64,000 nucleotides of DNA from Gemmatales bacterium. GTDB lineage: Bacteria > Planctomycetota > Planctomycetia > Gemmatales > Gemmataceae. The translations under genes and the position numbers were made by a program. Positions 27,594 to 37,142 of this stretch are shown piece after piece. The stretch is from positions 682,001 to 746,000 of the forward strand of contig BPJP01000001.1 of NCBI GenBank assembly GCA_026004675.1, written 5' to 3'. Below the pieces are notes generated by a model. That model worked only from the letters and a program-made list of their open reading frames with translations, searched no databases and had not been told where the DNA came from. How positions within the stretch are numbered: the stretch's first letter is position 1; every line of letters starts with the position of its first letter.

Positions 27594-28223
27594 TCACCGC
27601 TCCTTGGTTATTGGCACAAAAAAACCACAGCCCATCTTCTGTCTGCCCACCGATTCCTGCTTCCTGCACCCTGATCGATTCCTCGACCGACAGGCCATTG
27701 ATTTGCACAGCGAAGCCAACCACGCGTCGGTCTTTGATTTTCATTATTCGGCGGCGAGGTTTACCTGCGTGGGGACCGTCCACAACCAGGGGAATTTCCG
27801 GTTCGGATTCGATCCCCAATTCCTTCAGTTGGCGATTCACGGCTGCAAGGAAATCGGTCGGCTCAGTGAAACCCTTGATCGTCACCATTCGCGCAATCAC
27901 CGCAGGCGCCGGAATCAGAGCACGCACGCGCGGAACGCCGAGGCGTATCGCATGCCCGCCTACGTCGAGACATTTGCCAGCCAATGACAGAACCACGCCG
28001 ATCGATTCCGTCGGCAAGCGCAGGCGCAAATACGATCGCCGTCGGTCGATTTGCAAGAGGCCATTAGCCAGGTGTTGACCAGAGATCGGACCGATCGCAA
28101 TGCCAGATCCGCTTTCGTGGATGGCCGGCAACAATTGGGATACGGCGGCGTACAGTGCATAGCCGTGGTCTGTGGGTAGCGACGACCCCAAAACGGGGAA
28201 AACGCAACTCGGACTTTCGGCAT
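27594..28223 (-). CDS. cas6: Cas6 crRNA endonuclease (Cmx6-like), two frameshifts
   Basis: The start is ATG 28223 (MPKVRVAF). The frame slips at a T4-C4 run (about 28192-28199) into FPVLGSSLPTDHGYALYAAV, continues as SRLRLRLPTE-like text (SYLRLRLPTESIGVVLSLAG), GVPRVRALIPAPAVIARMV and GKPRRRIMKIKDRRVVGFAV. Near 27650 one G too many in GGTGGGCAG moves it off the natural end RQKMGCGFFVPITKER, whose stop TGA (27594-27596) sits 2 bp before the cas3 ATG. The corrected product is about 208 residues, the normal Cmx6 size. Cas6 cuts the repeat hairpin to make crRNAs. First gene of the operon. Confidence 0.85.
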
Positions 28224-28269
28224 CAAAGCACCTCAATTGCAATAGACGTGATGTCAGCAAACGTTACTA

Positions 28270-28460
28270 CTAGTGTTTCTTATTCACATCCGCAAACTCT
28301 TGTTCGATTTTCCGTCTCAACTCCTTCGGTTCGAGCACTTCGCATTCCACGCCGAACGACATCGTCCATGTTTAACCTCCAGCAGATGATTCACTTGAAA
28401 GCTCACGACTAGGGGGTTGCCCAATAGAAGGTTCGCAAAATGCGTGGCTACACGGACGAC
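28270..28460 (-). pseudogene. WYL-domain regulator remnant
   Basis: Reading the minus strand from the stop at 28270-28272 backwards gives SFGVECEVLEPKELRRKIEQ and EFADVNKKH at the C-terminus. After a one-base shift at AAACATGG, VVSFQVNHLLEVK precedes it. This is the C-terminal signature of WYL-domain transcription regulators, whose ligand-binding domain often controls CRISPR-Cas and other defence genes. Only about the last 60 codons are convincing; upstream sequence (to 28562) is unreadable in any one frame. It sits 47 bp ahead of the cas6 start, facing the same way. Confidence 0.55.
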
Positions 28461-28584
28461 TGGCTGGAGAAGCAGCTTTGAAGCTGTCAAAAACAAGAAC
28501 GGAGGCCGAGCATCGGGCGAAAACGCGGGCACGCGCATACCCTGATCGCGGCAATGGATCAAAACGCCGAACGTACCCCGCCCG

Positions 28585-28722
28585 CGTATAGCTCCCCTTT
28601 CTTGGCGGGAGAGAGTGAGGCGGGGGTCCAGGGGAAACCACCGTTTGGTGACGGTGACCTGCTCCCCTCGCCCCCGCGAAATCGGGGGAGAGGGGTAGGG
28701 GTGAGGGGGATCGAGTTGTCGA
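28585..28722. repeat. GC-rich intergenic palindromic repeat
   Basis: The sequence holds CTCCCC...GCCCCCG, a short CGAAAT loop, and CGGGGGAGAGGGG (about 28661-28697), followed by TAGGGGTGAGGGGG. It also has a weaker upstream partner (CTCCCCTTTC...GGGAGAG, 28588-28614). Such G/C-run palindromes are common dispersed intergenic elements in planctomycetes. The whole stretch 28461-28884 contains no supported gene. Confidence 0.6.
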
Positions 28723-28770
28723 AAACTCCGTTTGTTGACGGTCGACCAGGTAAGTTAGACAATTTAGATG

Positions 28771-28830
28771 GCTATTTCCTCAATAATCCCAGCTGCGCCC
28801 CTGCGCGCACCAAGAGAACCTGACAGGACC
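28771..28830 (-). repeat. Dispersed 60 bp element, copy 1
   Basis: This 60 bp matches 32527-32586 at 52 of 60 positions in the same orientation. It begins 55 bp beyond the stop of a WD40 gene, and the other copy also follows a WD40 stop. It contains a GCGCCCCTGCGCGC core. Function unknown; it could be a duplicated 3' region or a terminator-like element. Confidence 0.75.
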
Positions 28831-28884
28831 GGCCTTCTTGCAGCGACTCATCCTTGGGATGACGTCTGAGTTCACCTGTCCGGT

Positions 28885-31667
28885 TTATGGCCTGTTTCCC
28901 ATCGTTTTTTCCCGCAGGTGGCAATAGATCGCGGCTTCATAGCCCACGGCCGTTTTCGTCCGTGCCAGCTTTTGCAAGTAGGAATCGGCGTGGGCATGGG
29001 CCAAGGCTTCGACGGCACGCAGCCGGCGCCGTTCCGACGCCGAACGTGGTTGGCTTGTTATCGTGGCAAGAAGCTCCCTGCCGCGTTTGGTTAATTCATT
29101 GCTCTTGCTATTACGTAAAGCCGCACGAAGCGCCCCTTCCGCCTGGCGTCCACACTTCGCTAGCTGTTGCTGGGCGGCTTCACGTTTGGCAAACGATGGA
29201 TCGTCGAGTGCTTCAACCAACGACTGGATCCGCTTGCCCTGGGCGACCTGCTCAGCGGTTGGTTTCAGCCTGGCATAGAGAAAGTCTGCAGCTTTTGGAC
29301 CCGCTGCAGCCAGGGCACACATGGCGGCAAAGGCTTTGCCAGCATCCTCGTCGGCGAGAACCTGCCACAGCTCGGCGAAGCGATCCGATCCGGGCCTGTC
29401 GCCTGTGTGCTGATAGGGATTCCAAAGAAGAATCGTCGAATCGCAGCTGCCACTGGCAAGTGTGCCGTCGGGCGCGAACGCGAGGGCACAGACTACGTCC
29501 CTGTCGGTAAGACGTCGGCGTTCTTTGCCTGTTGCCGCCTCCCAAAGCACGACGTTGTTGCCGGACGCGGTCGCAACCAACGCTCCATCCGGCGAGATGG
29601 CCAACGGCACAAAACGACACTTGGGACATCGGTCAGGAGAGAATCTTGCAGGAAATTCGCCAGATGACTCATGAACTTGCCAATGACGAACCCATTTCTG
29701 CGCGACAATGTCCCAAACGGAGATAAACCCAGGCAGGCGGTCGTTCACGGTGCGAACCTCATAGCAGAAGAGATACCGGCCATCGGGGGCTGAAGACGAC
29801 CTTGTGCAGCCTGCCTCCGCTTGAGGTAACCAACTTCGGTGTCCCACACTTGCGCGGCGCCACCCAGATCAACAGATCGTCGGCTTTTTCGATTCGGTCG
29901 GCTCTGATCTCGACATCGATCGGCGTAACGTTGCCAAGTTGCAGTTTCACTGGATTTTTCCTGTTGATTCCGTTGATGTTGAAGACCAGCGGAGCGTTGG
30001 AGACTTTGGCGCCGTTGACTTTGAGGCGCACGTTGTTCAAGATCAAGTCGGGAACTTCGTTCTTGTCGGCTATTTTCCACGTCAGTCGGACTTCCTTTGG
30101 TTTTTGCGGCTTGAAACTGGTATCAAATAGATAGAGTTTTTGATCACCGCAGGCCAAGGCCACCGTTTTGCTGTCGGGCGCGAACGAGGCCCCTTCCACA
30201 ATGGCGTCAAAGCCGCCGCCCGGGAGTTCGTCGGCGAAGAACTGGCCGCCGTCTTCGGATCCGAGGCTAGCGTTCCAGACATGAAACTTGCCGTTCGGCG
30301 AAATCGCCACGGCTCCGGGGAACATGGGAACATAATCATCGTCGCGGAACTGCACGGTCTGATTGCCGGGTTTTACGTCGAACACGCCATACGACGCAGT
30401 TGTGAAAACGCTTTTGCCGTCGGGCGTCAGCTGTGCGCCCCAAACCACGACATCACGATCGTCCAGCTTTGATGGAAACTGGAGCATGCCGAATTGCCGA
30501 CCCGTCTTTATGTCCCAAAACACGACGCGGTCCCCGCCGGCCGACGCCGCGATCTTGCCGTCGGCGCTAAAGGAAATGTCGTTGACGTGGCCATCGTGTC
30601 CGGGGGGCCGGATGCGCTTGCCGGTTGCAATGTCCCACAAACGCAGGAAGCGCCCGTCGGCATCGGCAACCATGGTGCATTTGCGGTTTACGGCGCAGGC
30701 GGGTAACGTCGCGATATTGCCGGTCTTCATCAAATCGTCGCACGCGTCGAACTTCAACCTCTTTGCCCAGAGGAGAGTCCGACTTCTTGATTTTGAAGCG
30801 AAAAATGCCAAAGGACGAGCCGGCAGCGAAGAAATGTTTGCCGTCGGGCATGAGGGCGATCACATCGCAATACCCGTCGCCCACCTGCGCAAATCCAAGA
30901 CCGGCAATGAGTTTTCCCGTTCTTGGGTTAAGGAAGAATGGAGTGCCTCTCCAAAATGCGATCAATGTTTTTCCATCCCTCGTGAAAATCATTCTGTCGC
31001 CGCCAATGTCTTCGGAACCGGCGATTTTTTTTGCCTGATCAACTTCCCAATACGATAACGATCCATCACTTTCGTCGGCGATGGCGAGCAGCTTTCCATC
31101 GGGCGAGAATGCCAAGGATCTCACTCCGTCCTTAAACCGTTTCCCCGGTCCAAGCGTACACGTTAATTTCCCAGTCTGGGGGTTTATCAGCTTGACGGTA
31201 TGCCCCGCCAACGCCAAGTATTTTCCGTCGGGTGAAAAACAGAGAAGGGCCCGTTTCGCTGTTTCATCGATATGAAACCTCTGCTCCTTTTTCTTTAAAT
31301 CCCAGAGGATCACGCGTCCGCCCTTCGACAGCGAGGCGAGTAGGGACCCATCATGCGAACTGTCGATCTTGCGAATGACATCCTTGTGTCCCGTCAAAGT
31401 GGCGCAATGGTTTCCCGTAGCAGATTCCCAAATGTAGATTGCATTGCCGCTGGCACTGGCAACCCGAGCGCCATCGCCGACAAAAGTAACAGCAGTGATT
31501 TCTCCGGGATGGACGAAGCGAGAGGCACCGAGTCGGCGCACGGCGCAAGCCGGAAGCTCAACACCGTTACGCCGGCCTTTCGCCAATCCGTCTTCACTAT
31601 GCGCGGCTCCCACCGAAAAACAGAGTATCCACATCGAGAGGACAAGGCGTATAGGATTGGCAATCAT
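28885..31667 (-). CDS. Secreted WD40-repeat protein, two frameshifts
   Basis: The start is ATG 31667, whose ATGA overlaps the stop of the upstream gene. A signal peptide follows (MIANPIRLVLSMWILCFSVG, then AAHS). WD40 blades recur throughout: FSPDGKYLALAG, FSPDGKLLAIAD, FSADGKIAASAGGDRVVFWD, ISPDGALVATASGNNVVLWE and FAPDGTLASGSCDSTILLW. The last ~130 residues are a helical, HEAT-like segment (LVEALDDPSFAKREAAQQQL). Two frame changes are needed, near 30700 and at a C5 run near 29790 (FSPDG with one C removed). The corrected product is about 925 residues. Large WD40 proteins of this type are typical of planctomycetes; their role is unknown. Confidence 0.75.
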
Positions 31668-32518
31668 TCGATGCTCCAAGTCTTAGGCTTGACCATGCGG
31701 TCCGTATTTTTGACTGTAAACTCCGGCATCTTGCTAAAAACGCCAAATGTTCCGCCGCCCGTTTCTGCAAATACGAGTCTCTTGATGTTGACGACATCCT
31801 CGCGATCCACAACTTTGACGCGCTTGGCAACCCAAACACGCCCGTTCGCATTGATATTATCGGTGACCTGCAAAACGGGCGAGTTGTTCTCATAATCGAC
31901 CCGGAACTGCCGTGGGGCGGGTCTCCCAGAGATACTATTGTAACTGATGCTCACATTGCCTTTGAAGGTTGCTTGGCCGGCATCGATTATCAAAGCGCGG
32001 TTTGCCACCGCGCCGCCCGCGGCCACCTGAGTGAAATCCCCGCCACCTTGTGCGTGAACTTTGAAGCCGGCTCTCCCTCCGACTTGCCCCTTCTTAAAAA
32101 TGATCTCACCAATACGATTGTCAGCGAGAATCTCGATTGCGATGCGCCCTTTGGGAACCAACGTAGTCGTCGTCCCAATTAGCACAATCTCAAACGACTT
32201 CGGCGCCGTTTCTTCGAATTCGATTTTCCAGATGATGCCGCCGTTGTTGTCGTTGTCGCGTAGCGCTCGAATGGTCCCGGCGAATTTCTCTGCATTAAGC
32301 GCCCGCAGGTCGCCCCCTGTAATCGTCACATGCGAAGCGAACAGGCCTTGGTCCAAAGGATTCGTAGCTGTTCGCGCTAGGGCTACAATCTGATCAATGC
32401 GCACCACGCTCGTGCTTCCTGGCTGTTTCGCGACGTCAATCGACTTTGCCAGAATTTCACCCGCGCGGAGCAATTCGATTCGCGTCGCGGCAATCCGTCC
32501 CTGGGGATCGACACGCAT
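31664..32518 (-). CDS. Uncharacterised protein in the WD40 operon
   Basis: A 284-residue protein starting at ATG 32518 with no signal peptide. It is rich in short beta-strand text (GFKVHAQGGGDFTQVAAGGA, KGNVSISYNSISG) and ends with VKNTDRMVKPKTWSIE. It looks like an extended beta structure, perhaps DUF-type planctomycete surface or accessory protein. It couples to the downstream WD40 gene by an ATGA overlap. No family is recognised. Confidence 0.55.
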   Translation of the reverse strand: MRVDPQGRIAATRIELLRAGEILAKSIDVAKQPGSTSVVRIDQIVALARTATNPLDQGLFASHVTITGGDLRALNAEKFAGTIRALRDNDNNGGIIWKIEFEETAPKSFEIVLIGTTTTLVPKGRIAIEILADNRIGEIIFKKGQVGGRAGFKVHAQGGGDFTQVAAGGAVANRALIIDAGQATFKGNVSISYNSISGRPAPRQFRVDYENNSPVLQVTDNINANGRVWVAKRVKVVDREDVVNIKRLVFAETGGGTFGVFSKMPEFTVKNTDRMVKPKTWSIE

Positions 32519-32526
32519 TTTAGTTT

Positions 32527-32586
32527 GCTATTTCCTCAATAGTCCCAACCGCGCCCCTGCGCGCACCAGGAGAATCCGGCAGGTCC
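32527..32586 (-). repeat. Dispersed 60 bp element, copy 2
   Basis: Second copy of the element at 28771-28830, 87% identical by eye. It starts 17 bp after the stop of the WD40 gene at 32603 and ends just before the next gene's start region, so it interrupts an otherwise tightly packed operon. Confidence 0.75.
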
Positions 32587-32602
32587 GTTTGTCTCTCTCA
32601 AA

Positions 32603-33586
32603 TCACGGTAACGTCCAAATCCGCACGCGCTTGTCTTCGCCACCGGTGGCAAGCAGTTTGCCGTCACGCGAAAAGGCCAGGCTGAGAACACCGGCACTAA
32701 GAAACAATCGATTTCGTCCTTTGTGGGCTTTCAGCTTCGTAATCAGCTTGCCGGTCGCGACATTCCAAACAAGAACCTCGCCTCTATGCGTCCCAGCCGC
32801 AACCATGCTCTCATCAGGCGAAAAGGCAACGACGTTCGCTCGATCACGTAGCATGATACGCTTGTGTTCCTTCCAGCCGTCAACCTGGAAGATGCGTATG
32901 CCATTTCGTGCAGTCCTTAGAGCAACGAACTTATTTCGAGGCGAAAAAGCGAGACCATACACTGAATCCTCAATGCTCTTGACTCGTTTTCCAGTGCCTA
33001 GTTCCCAGACGGTCACCGTGGGTTGTCGAATGAAGGGATTGGGGTCCAAGAACATTTCGGCAATCGCAAACATTCTTCCATCGGGCGAAAAACGACAATC
33101 ATTCGCAATGCCTCCGAATGTCTTTTTGCTTTTTCCCAAGGCAAGGTCGACCAGATGTACGTCAGTTACCGTTGCAATGCAAACTGTCGTAGCGTCGGGC
33201 GAAACATCCAGCCGCCCCAGCCAGTTTTTGGCATCGATCTTGCGCTCCGACAAGAGTCGTCCCGAATCGACGCGCCAAACCTTGAGCAAAACCGTTTCGC
33301 GATGATCGACGCCTGCAACGATCAGTCGGCCATCCGAACTTAGCCTCACACTGTCATCGACCGCCTCGGAAGGCGCCTCCATTTGGTGCAGCGTTTTTCG
33401 CGCACCGACGTCGTAGACCGTCACGGTCCGGCCATTCCACCACACCAGTTTTTTCGCGTCCGGCGTGAAGGCGACGTAGCGAACGGGCCCCTTGCCGCTA
33501 ATCGACTGGACGCAAGCCCATTCCTTTTGAAAGAGAGGCGTGCTCGTCGCCAAGCCGATAACCGATGCGAGAAAAAATGCTCCCAT
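32603..33586 (-). CDS. Secreted WD40-repeat protein
   Basis: A 327-residue protein. ATG 33586 is preferred because GGGAGAC lies 8 bp upstream; ATG 33601 is an alternative only 2 bp after the upstream stop. A short hydrophobic N-terminus (MGAFFLASVIGLATS) is followed by about six WD40 blades: FTPDAKKLVWWNGRTVTVYD, LSSDGRLIVAGVD, VSPDATTVCIATV, FSPDGRMFAIAE, FSPDESMVAAGTHRGEVLVW and FSRDGKLLATGGEDKRVRIW. It is a single complete propeller by length. It is part of the 34804-28885 run and a paralogue of the larger WD40 protein. Confidence 0.8.
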   Translation of the reverse strand: MGAFFLASVIGLATSTPLFQKEWACVQSISGKGPVRYVAFTPDAKKLVWWNGRTVTVYDVGARKTLHQMEAPSEAVDDSVRLSSDGRLIVAGVDHRETVLLKVWRVDSGRLLSERKIDAKNWLGRLDVSPDATTVCIATVTDVHLVDLALGKSKKTFGGIANDCRFSPDGRMFAIAEMFLDPNPFIRQPTVTVWELGTGKRVKSIEDSVYGLAFSPRNKFVALRTARNGIRIFQVDGWKEHKRIMLRDRANVVAFSPDESMVAAGTHRGEVLVWNVATGKLITKLKAHKGRNRLFLSAGVLSLAFSRDGKLLATGGEDKRVRIWTLP

Positions 33587-33603
33587 GTTGGTGTCTCCCA
33601 TGC

Positions 33604-33942
33604 CTATTTCTCGGCTTTCGCACCTTGCCGCCGATTCCAACCAATGACATCGAGGGCGACGATATCCGGCTCAGTGATTTTGAAAACGGTTTCAGGCTTG
33701 ACTTGCGAACTCATGATCCCGATCGGCGGATTGGGCACCCTCGTTCCCCGGACGCCGGAGAACCAGTGGTCGGCTTCGTTGCCATCGCCGATATTCAGCG
33801 TTTTCGTTTTCAGAACTCCCGCAGCCATATCGGCCAACTTCGTCTTTCCCCCGTCAATGGAGAAGAATTTTCCGCGATTATCGATAGTCCAATCCAGCAG
33901 CGATTTTTTTACACTTTCGGCTGAAAAACGGTAAAGGTCCAA
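33604..33942 (-). pseudogene. C-terminal fragment of an NF038122-like secreted metalloprotease
   Basis: The text LDLYRFSAESVKK, FFSIDGGKTKLADM, IGDGNEADHWFSG, IGIMSSQ and EPDIVALDVIGWN matches the C-terminal half of secreted planctomycete/cyanobacterial metalloproteases (DLFRFS ... iDgG ... SHW ... GIMdP ... alDvIGW). The HExxH zinc motif that should lie upstream is absent, so this is a truncated piece with no clear start. Its 3' end is 2 bp from the next possible start codon. Confidence 0.5.
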
Positions 33943-34440
33943 AGGATTTGCGCCTCTGGCTTCGTAGTCAGGGCGCTGAGTTGTCGACGAACGAGCGAAC
34001 CAGCGTCATTTGCTGTGGACCTGAAACCAGAACGCACGCACGATTTTGCCCGATCGCCTTGGGCCAAGGGATTGCCCTCGTCCAGCTCGCAGCAAAAAAC
34101 TGGTTCGGGCTCTTTCACGATAGGATTTCGTTTTCAGGCACGCTTCGATTTCAAGTAGCCATTCGGCTCCCGCCTGCGTGACTGAACCACTCACCTCTAG
34201 TTCCTGGTCGCCAATCGTCGCACGAGCGAAAAACTTCTTTCCCTTTTGCACGCTCATGCTCAAGGATGCCACGAATGCTGCATCGCGGGGAGGCGTGGCC
34301 AGGTAAGACACCGATTCATCCTCTCGCGCTGCCCACTCGAGCACTTGTACCACCACTTCGAGTTCGGTGTTCGCCAGTTTCTTTGGACAGGCTTCGACTT
34401 GAAAGGCGCCTGCAGTCAACAACATTGATACAACCAACAT
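33909..34440 (-). CDS. Small secreted protein of unknown function, possibly frameshifted
   Basis: ATG 34440 has an excellent AAGGAGGTCC upstream. A signal peptide (MLVVSMLLTAGAFQVEACPK) is followed by a beta-rich domain (TELEVVVQVLEWAARED, RATIGDQELEVSGSVTQAGA). The frame runs to 34006, but its last ~40 residues are low-quality basic text. A second frame (to the stop at 33909) with PEPVFCCELDEGNPLAQGDR and SLVRRQLSALTTKPEAQILW looks like the natural end, implying one indel near 34120. No family is recognised. Confidence 0.5.
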
Positions 34441-34462
34441 ATGGACCTCCTTGTAAATGTGA

Positions 34463-34804
34463 TTAGTTGACCACAAATTCTTCTAAAGACCCCGCAATAA
34501 TAGACGTCGATGGTAGGCTGTTGGCCCAGCTCACCAGTTTCGCTGTTGCCGGTGGAATCAGGCGCCCTTTCTTGATATCTTGCGCGACAACCAGCGCCGT
34601 CACTACATAACGTCCTTTCTCGGTAATTTGCAAAACGGGTGTGTCGAGATTGGTTGGCGGCACAAGCTTTCCTCCCGGCTCCAAATTCCCCGAAAACAGC
34701 CTTACCGCTGGAATTTTTCCGGTCGTTTCGTTTTTCACTAACAGAAAAGCGACGTAATCGTGGGGGTTTTTCGCGTCCTTCGGGATTTGGAGAACGGCTT
34801 TCAT
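34463..34804 (-). CDS. Hypothetical protein at the head of the WD40 run
   Basis: From ATG 34804 the product is 113 residues: KAVLQIPKDAKNPHDYVAFL, TGKIPAVRLFSGNLEPGGKL, TNLDTPVLQITEKGRYVVTA. It is probably a small beta domain. It ends 22 bp before the next gene's start. No signal peptide is visible from this start; a longer start at 34849 adds a basic stretch. Function unknown. Confidence 0.45.
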   Translation of the reverse strand: MKAVLQIPKDAKNPHDYVAFLLVKNETTGKIPAVRLFSGNLEPGGKLVPPTNLDTPVLQITEKGRYVVTALVVAQDIKKGRLIPPATAKLVSWANSLPSTSIIAGSLEEFVVN

Positions 34805-34984
34805 CGGCACCCGTTGCCGTGGTCGCCGACCGGAATTCATTCGACGCAATGGGCGTCATGGCGATTCCCTACCAAGAGGAGTATTTAGATTCGGATACGA
34901 TTAGAACGCCGGGACAAGGGGGTTGCAAGGAGAAAAAATAAATGGCTGGTTCGCCAAAGTTTTGAAGGGGGAACAAAAGCCGAG

Positions 34985-35440
34985 TTGATTGACGTCCCGA
35001 AGCAAGCCATTCTCGGCGAATTCCTTCGCTCTCACGTTCTGAGCCGACCGGACGTGAAACCGGCGACCTTGGAAGTCTGGCAACAACCCTGCCGGAACCT
35101 GATCGAGTTTTTCGGCGAGGACAAGCCGTTGCGAGATATTACGCCAGGCGATTGCGACGACTTCAAGGCATGGCTTCTGACTCAAGGTTTAGCCCCGGCC
35201 ACGATTGCCAAACGGCTGTCATTCGCTCGCACATTCTTTCACGTCGCACGCAAGCACCGATTCATAACCGAGAATCCGTTTTCCGAAGTGAAGATTCCTC
35301 CGGCCAACGTTTCCAGCCGGCAGTCATTTATCGACCGCGACTGAATTGAAAAGCTGTTGGCTATAGCCAACCCAACCTGGCGAACCATCATCGCCCTATG
35401 CCGGTTTGGCGGATTGCGGCCAACATCGAAAGCTGCGCTT
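34985..35440 (+). pseudogene. Tyrosine recombinase (integrase) remnant
   Basis: The core-binding SAM-like domain is readable: ATLEVWQQPCRNLIEFFGED, ITPGDCDDFKAWLLTQGLAP, TIAKRLSFARTFFHVARKHR and PFSEVKIPPANVSSRQSFID. An in-frame TGA (35342-35344) interrupts it. Directly after, IEKLLAIANPTWRTIIALCR and FGGLR continue in the same frame up to the first catalytic Arg of the recombinase domain, then homology ends. The rest of the catalytic domain (HxxR, Tyr) is missing. It is a dead relic of a mobile element. Confidence 0.75.
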
Positions 35441-35611
35441 GGAGTTCACCTCGTTTACGTGGTTTCTCTAGAAAGCAATCCCTGACAGTTATTCCCGCTA
35501 CGATTGACGCATTTCGTGGATCGGTTGCGATCCTTTTGACGATAATGGTTCCGAGAACTGGCACAACTGGCACCTCAGTGTGCTTGCCCGAGAAACTGTA
35601 TGGAGAACGAG

Positions 35612-36841
35612 ATGCGACGGCTAATTGCTACGATTGTGTCTTTTTTTATGATTGCGGCTCATGTATCGGCCCAGGGTTTTGACAGCGAAAGCCTGGTGTT
35701 GCAGCCGGAGGCTGGTGAAACCGCGTGTGGCCAAAAGGATTGCTGCGATTTCCCATGCGGTCCGGAAGGCCGAATCTGGGGGCGAGCTGAATTGCTGTTG
35801 TGGTGGATTCGCGGCGGGGCCTTGCCTCCCTTGGTGACAACCAGTCCGGCAGGAACGCCACAAGCACAGGCAGGCGTGCTGGGAACCCCCGGTGCGGCGG
35901 TCGTCTTCGGCAATACGATGGCCAACGAAAACATGCGTACTGGCGGACGGTTCACGATCGGCACATGGCTTGATTGCGACCAAACCATTGGAATCGAAGG
36001 CTACTACTTCACCGTTGGCAGCCAGGCAAGTCCTTTTCTGGCAGGTTCGAACGGCACTCCCATTCTTGCCCGTCCGTTTTTCGACGTGACCACAGGACAA
36101 GCGAGTTCGGAATTGGTCGCCTTTCCTGGTGTTCTTACCGGCAGTGTCGCGGTCGTTCCATCCACGAGCGGCCTTGTCGGCTCGGGATTTCTGCTGCGGG
36201 AAAATCTCTGCTGCGGCTGCAATTATCGGCTTGATATCATCGGCGGCTATCGTTTCCTTCGCTTCAACGACGATCTGGCGATCACCGAAAACCTTGTTGC
36301 TACGGGGGCCAGTCGCTTCGGTGTCGCTCCAGGCACAAACATCATCGTCTTCGACCGATTCTCGACACGCAACGAGTTCCACGGTTTCGATTTGGGCATC
36401 GACGGCGAAATTCGAAGGGGGGTCTGGTTCTGCAATTACGTGACGAAACTCGCGTTCGGCAACGTCCGCCAAACGCTTGCAGTCGGCGGTGCCACAATCG
36501 TCACGCCACCTGGCGGACCGACTGCCGTCAACGCAGGCGGACTCTTGGCATTGTCGAGCAACAGCGGCACCTTCCGCAATACCCAGTACACGTTCGTGCC
36601 CGAATTCCGCCTTCGAGTCGGCAGGCAGTTGGGTTCCCATCTTCGTGTTCACGTCGGCTATACTTTCCTCTACGTCGCGGACGTTCTGCGGGCAGGCGAT
36701 CAAATCGACCTGGCTGTCAACCCCAACCTTTTGCCTCCGGTGGCAGGACCGGTTGCCGGGCCAAACCGGCCCTTGACCCGGTTGACACAGACTGACCTGT
36801 GGGCGCAAGGGATCGACTTGGGGCTGGAATGGCGCTATTAA
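35612..36841 (+). CDS. BBP7-family outer membrane beta-barrel protein
   Basis: A 409-residue protein. ATG 35612 is chosen for GGAGAACG just upstream; ATG 35600 lies 12 bp earlier. A signal peptide (MRRLIATIVSFFMIAAHVSA) precedes a Cys-rich segment and the family hallmark RIWGRAELLLWWIRGGALPP. Alternating hydrophobic strands follow, and the protein ends in the barrel signature GIDLGLEWRY with a C-terminal aromatic. BBP7 proteins are planctomycete-specific porin-like barrels of the outer membrane. It stands alone, 300 bp before the giant surface protein. Confidence 0.88.
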   Translation: MRRLIATIVSFFMIAAHVSAQGFDSESLVLQPEAGETACGQKDCCDFPCGPEGRIWGRAELLLWWIRGGALPPLVTTSPAGTPQAQAGVLGTPGAAVVFGNTMANENMRTGGRFTIGTWLDCDQTIGIEGYYFTVGSQASPFLAGSNGTPILARPFFDVTTGQASSELVAFPGVLTGSVAVVPSTSGLVGSGFLLRENLCCGCNYRLDIIGGYRFLRFNDDLAITENLVATGASRFGVAPGTNIIVFDRFSTRNEFHGFDLGIDGEIRRGVWFCNYVTKLAFGNVRQTLAVGGATIVTPPGGPTAVNAGGLLALSSNSGTFRNTQYTFVPEFRLRVGRQLGSHLRVHVGYTFLYVADVLRAGDQIDLAVNPNLLPPVAGPVAGPNRPLTRLTQTDLWAQGIDLGLEWRY

Positions 36842-37142
36842 ATCATCTTACCGCCTCGACCTCGTAGGATCGCCACGATCGTGCCGGAATTTCGACCCTG
36901 CATGATTTTTACATCTGTGCGGAATATGCGGTTCCAGAAGACTTTACGGCGCCATTCCTACACTCGAGTGAGAAAAATTTTCGGTGAAACTGTCCGCTCG
37001 TTAGTTCATCAGCTATTATCCTCTTAATTCTATTGCATTTTACCAACCATAGCTCTTTCAACAAAACGTAAGGTGCAATGGAACGAGATCACTTCGTTTC
37101 CATCACCTTTCCGTTTGGTTGAACCTTCGACGCAGGCAGGTC
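36842..37142 (+). promoter_or_regulatory. Upstream region of the giant surface protein
   Basis: This 301 bp holds no gene. 36990-37080 is markedly AT-rich (for example TATCCTCTTAATTCTATTGC) and is the likely promoter area for the downstream 9.5 kb gene. No clear single -35/-10 pair is claimed. Confidence 0.35.

Noticed and set aside
35342..35344. TGA in the integrase as a recoded (selenocysteine) codon
   Set aside because: No selenocysteine element is seen and the catalytic half of the enzyme is missing; simple decay explains it.
35621..36808. 395-codon minus-strand frame
   Set aside because: Antisense to the BBP7 barrel gene, which has a signal peptide and family motifs.
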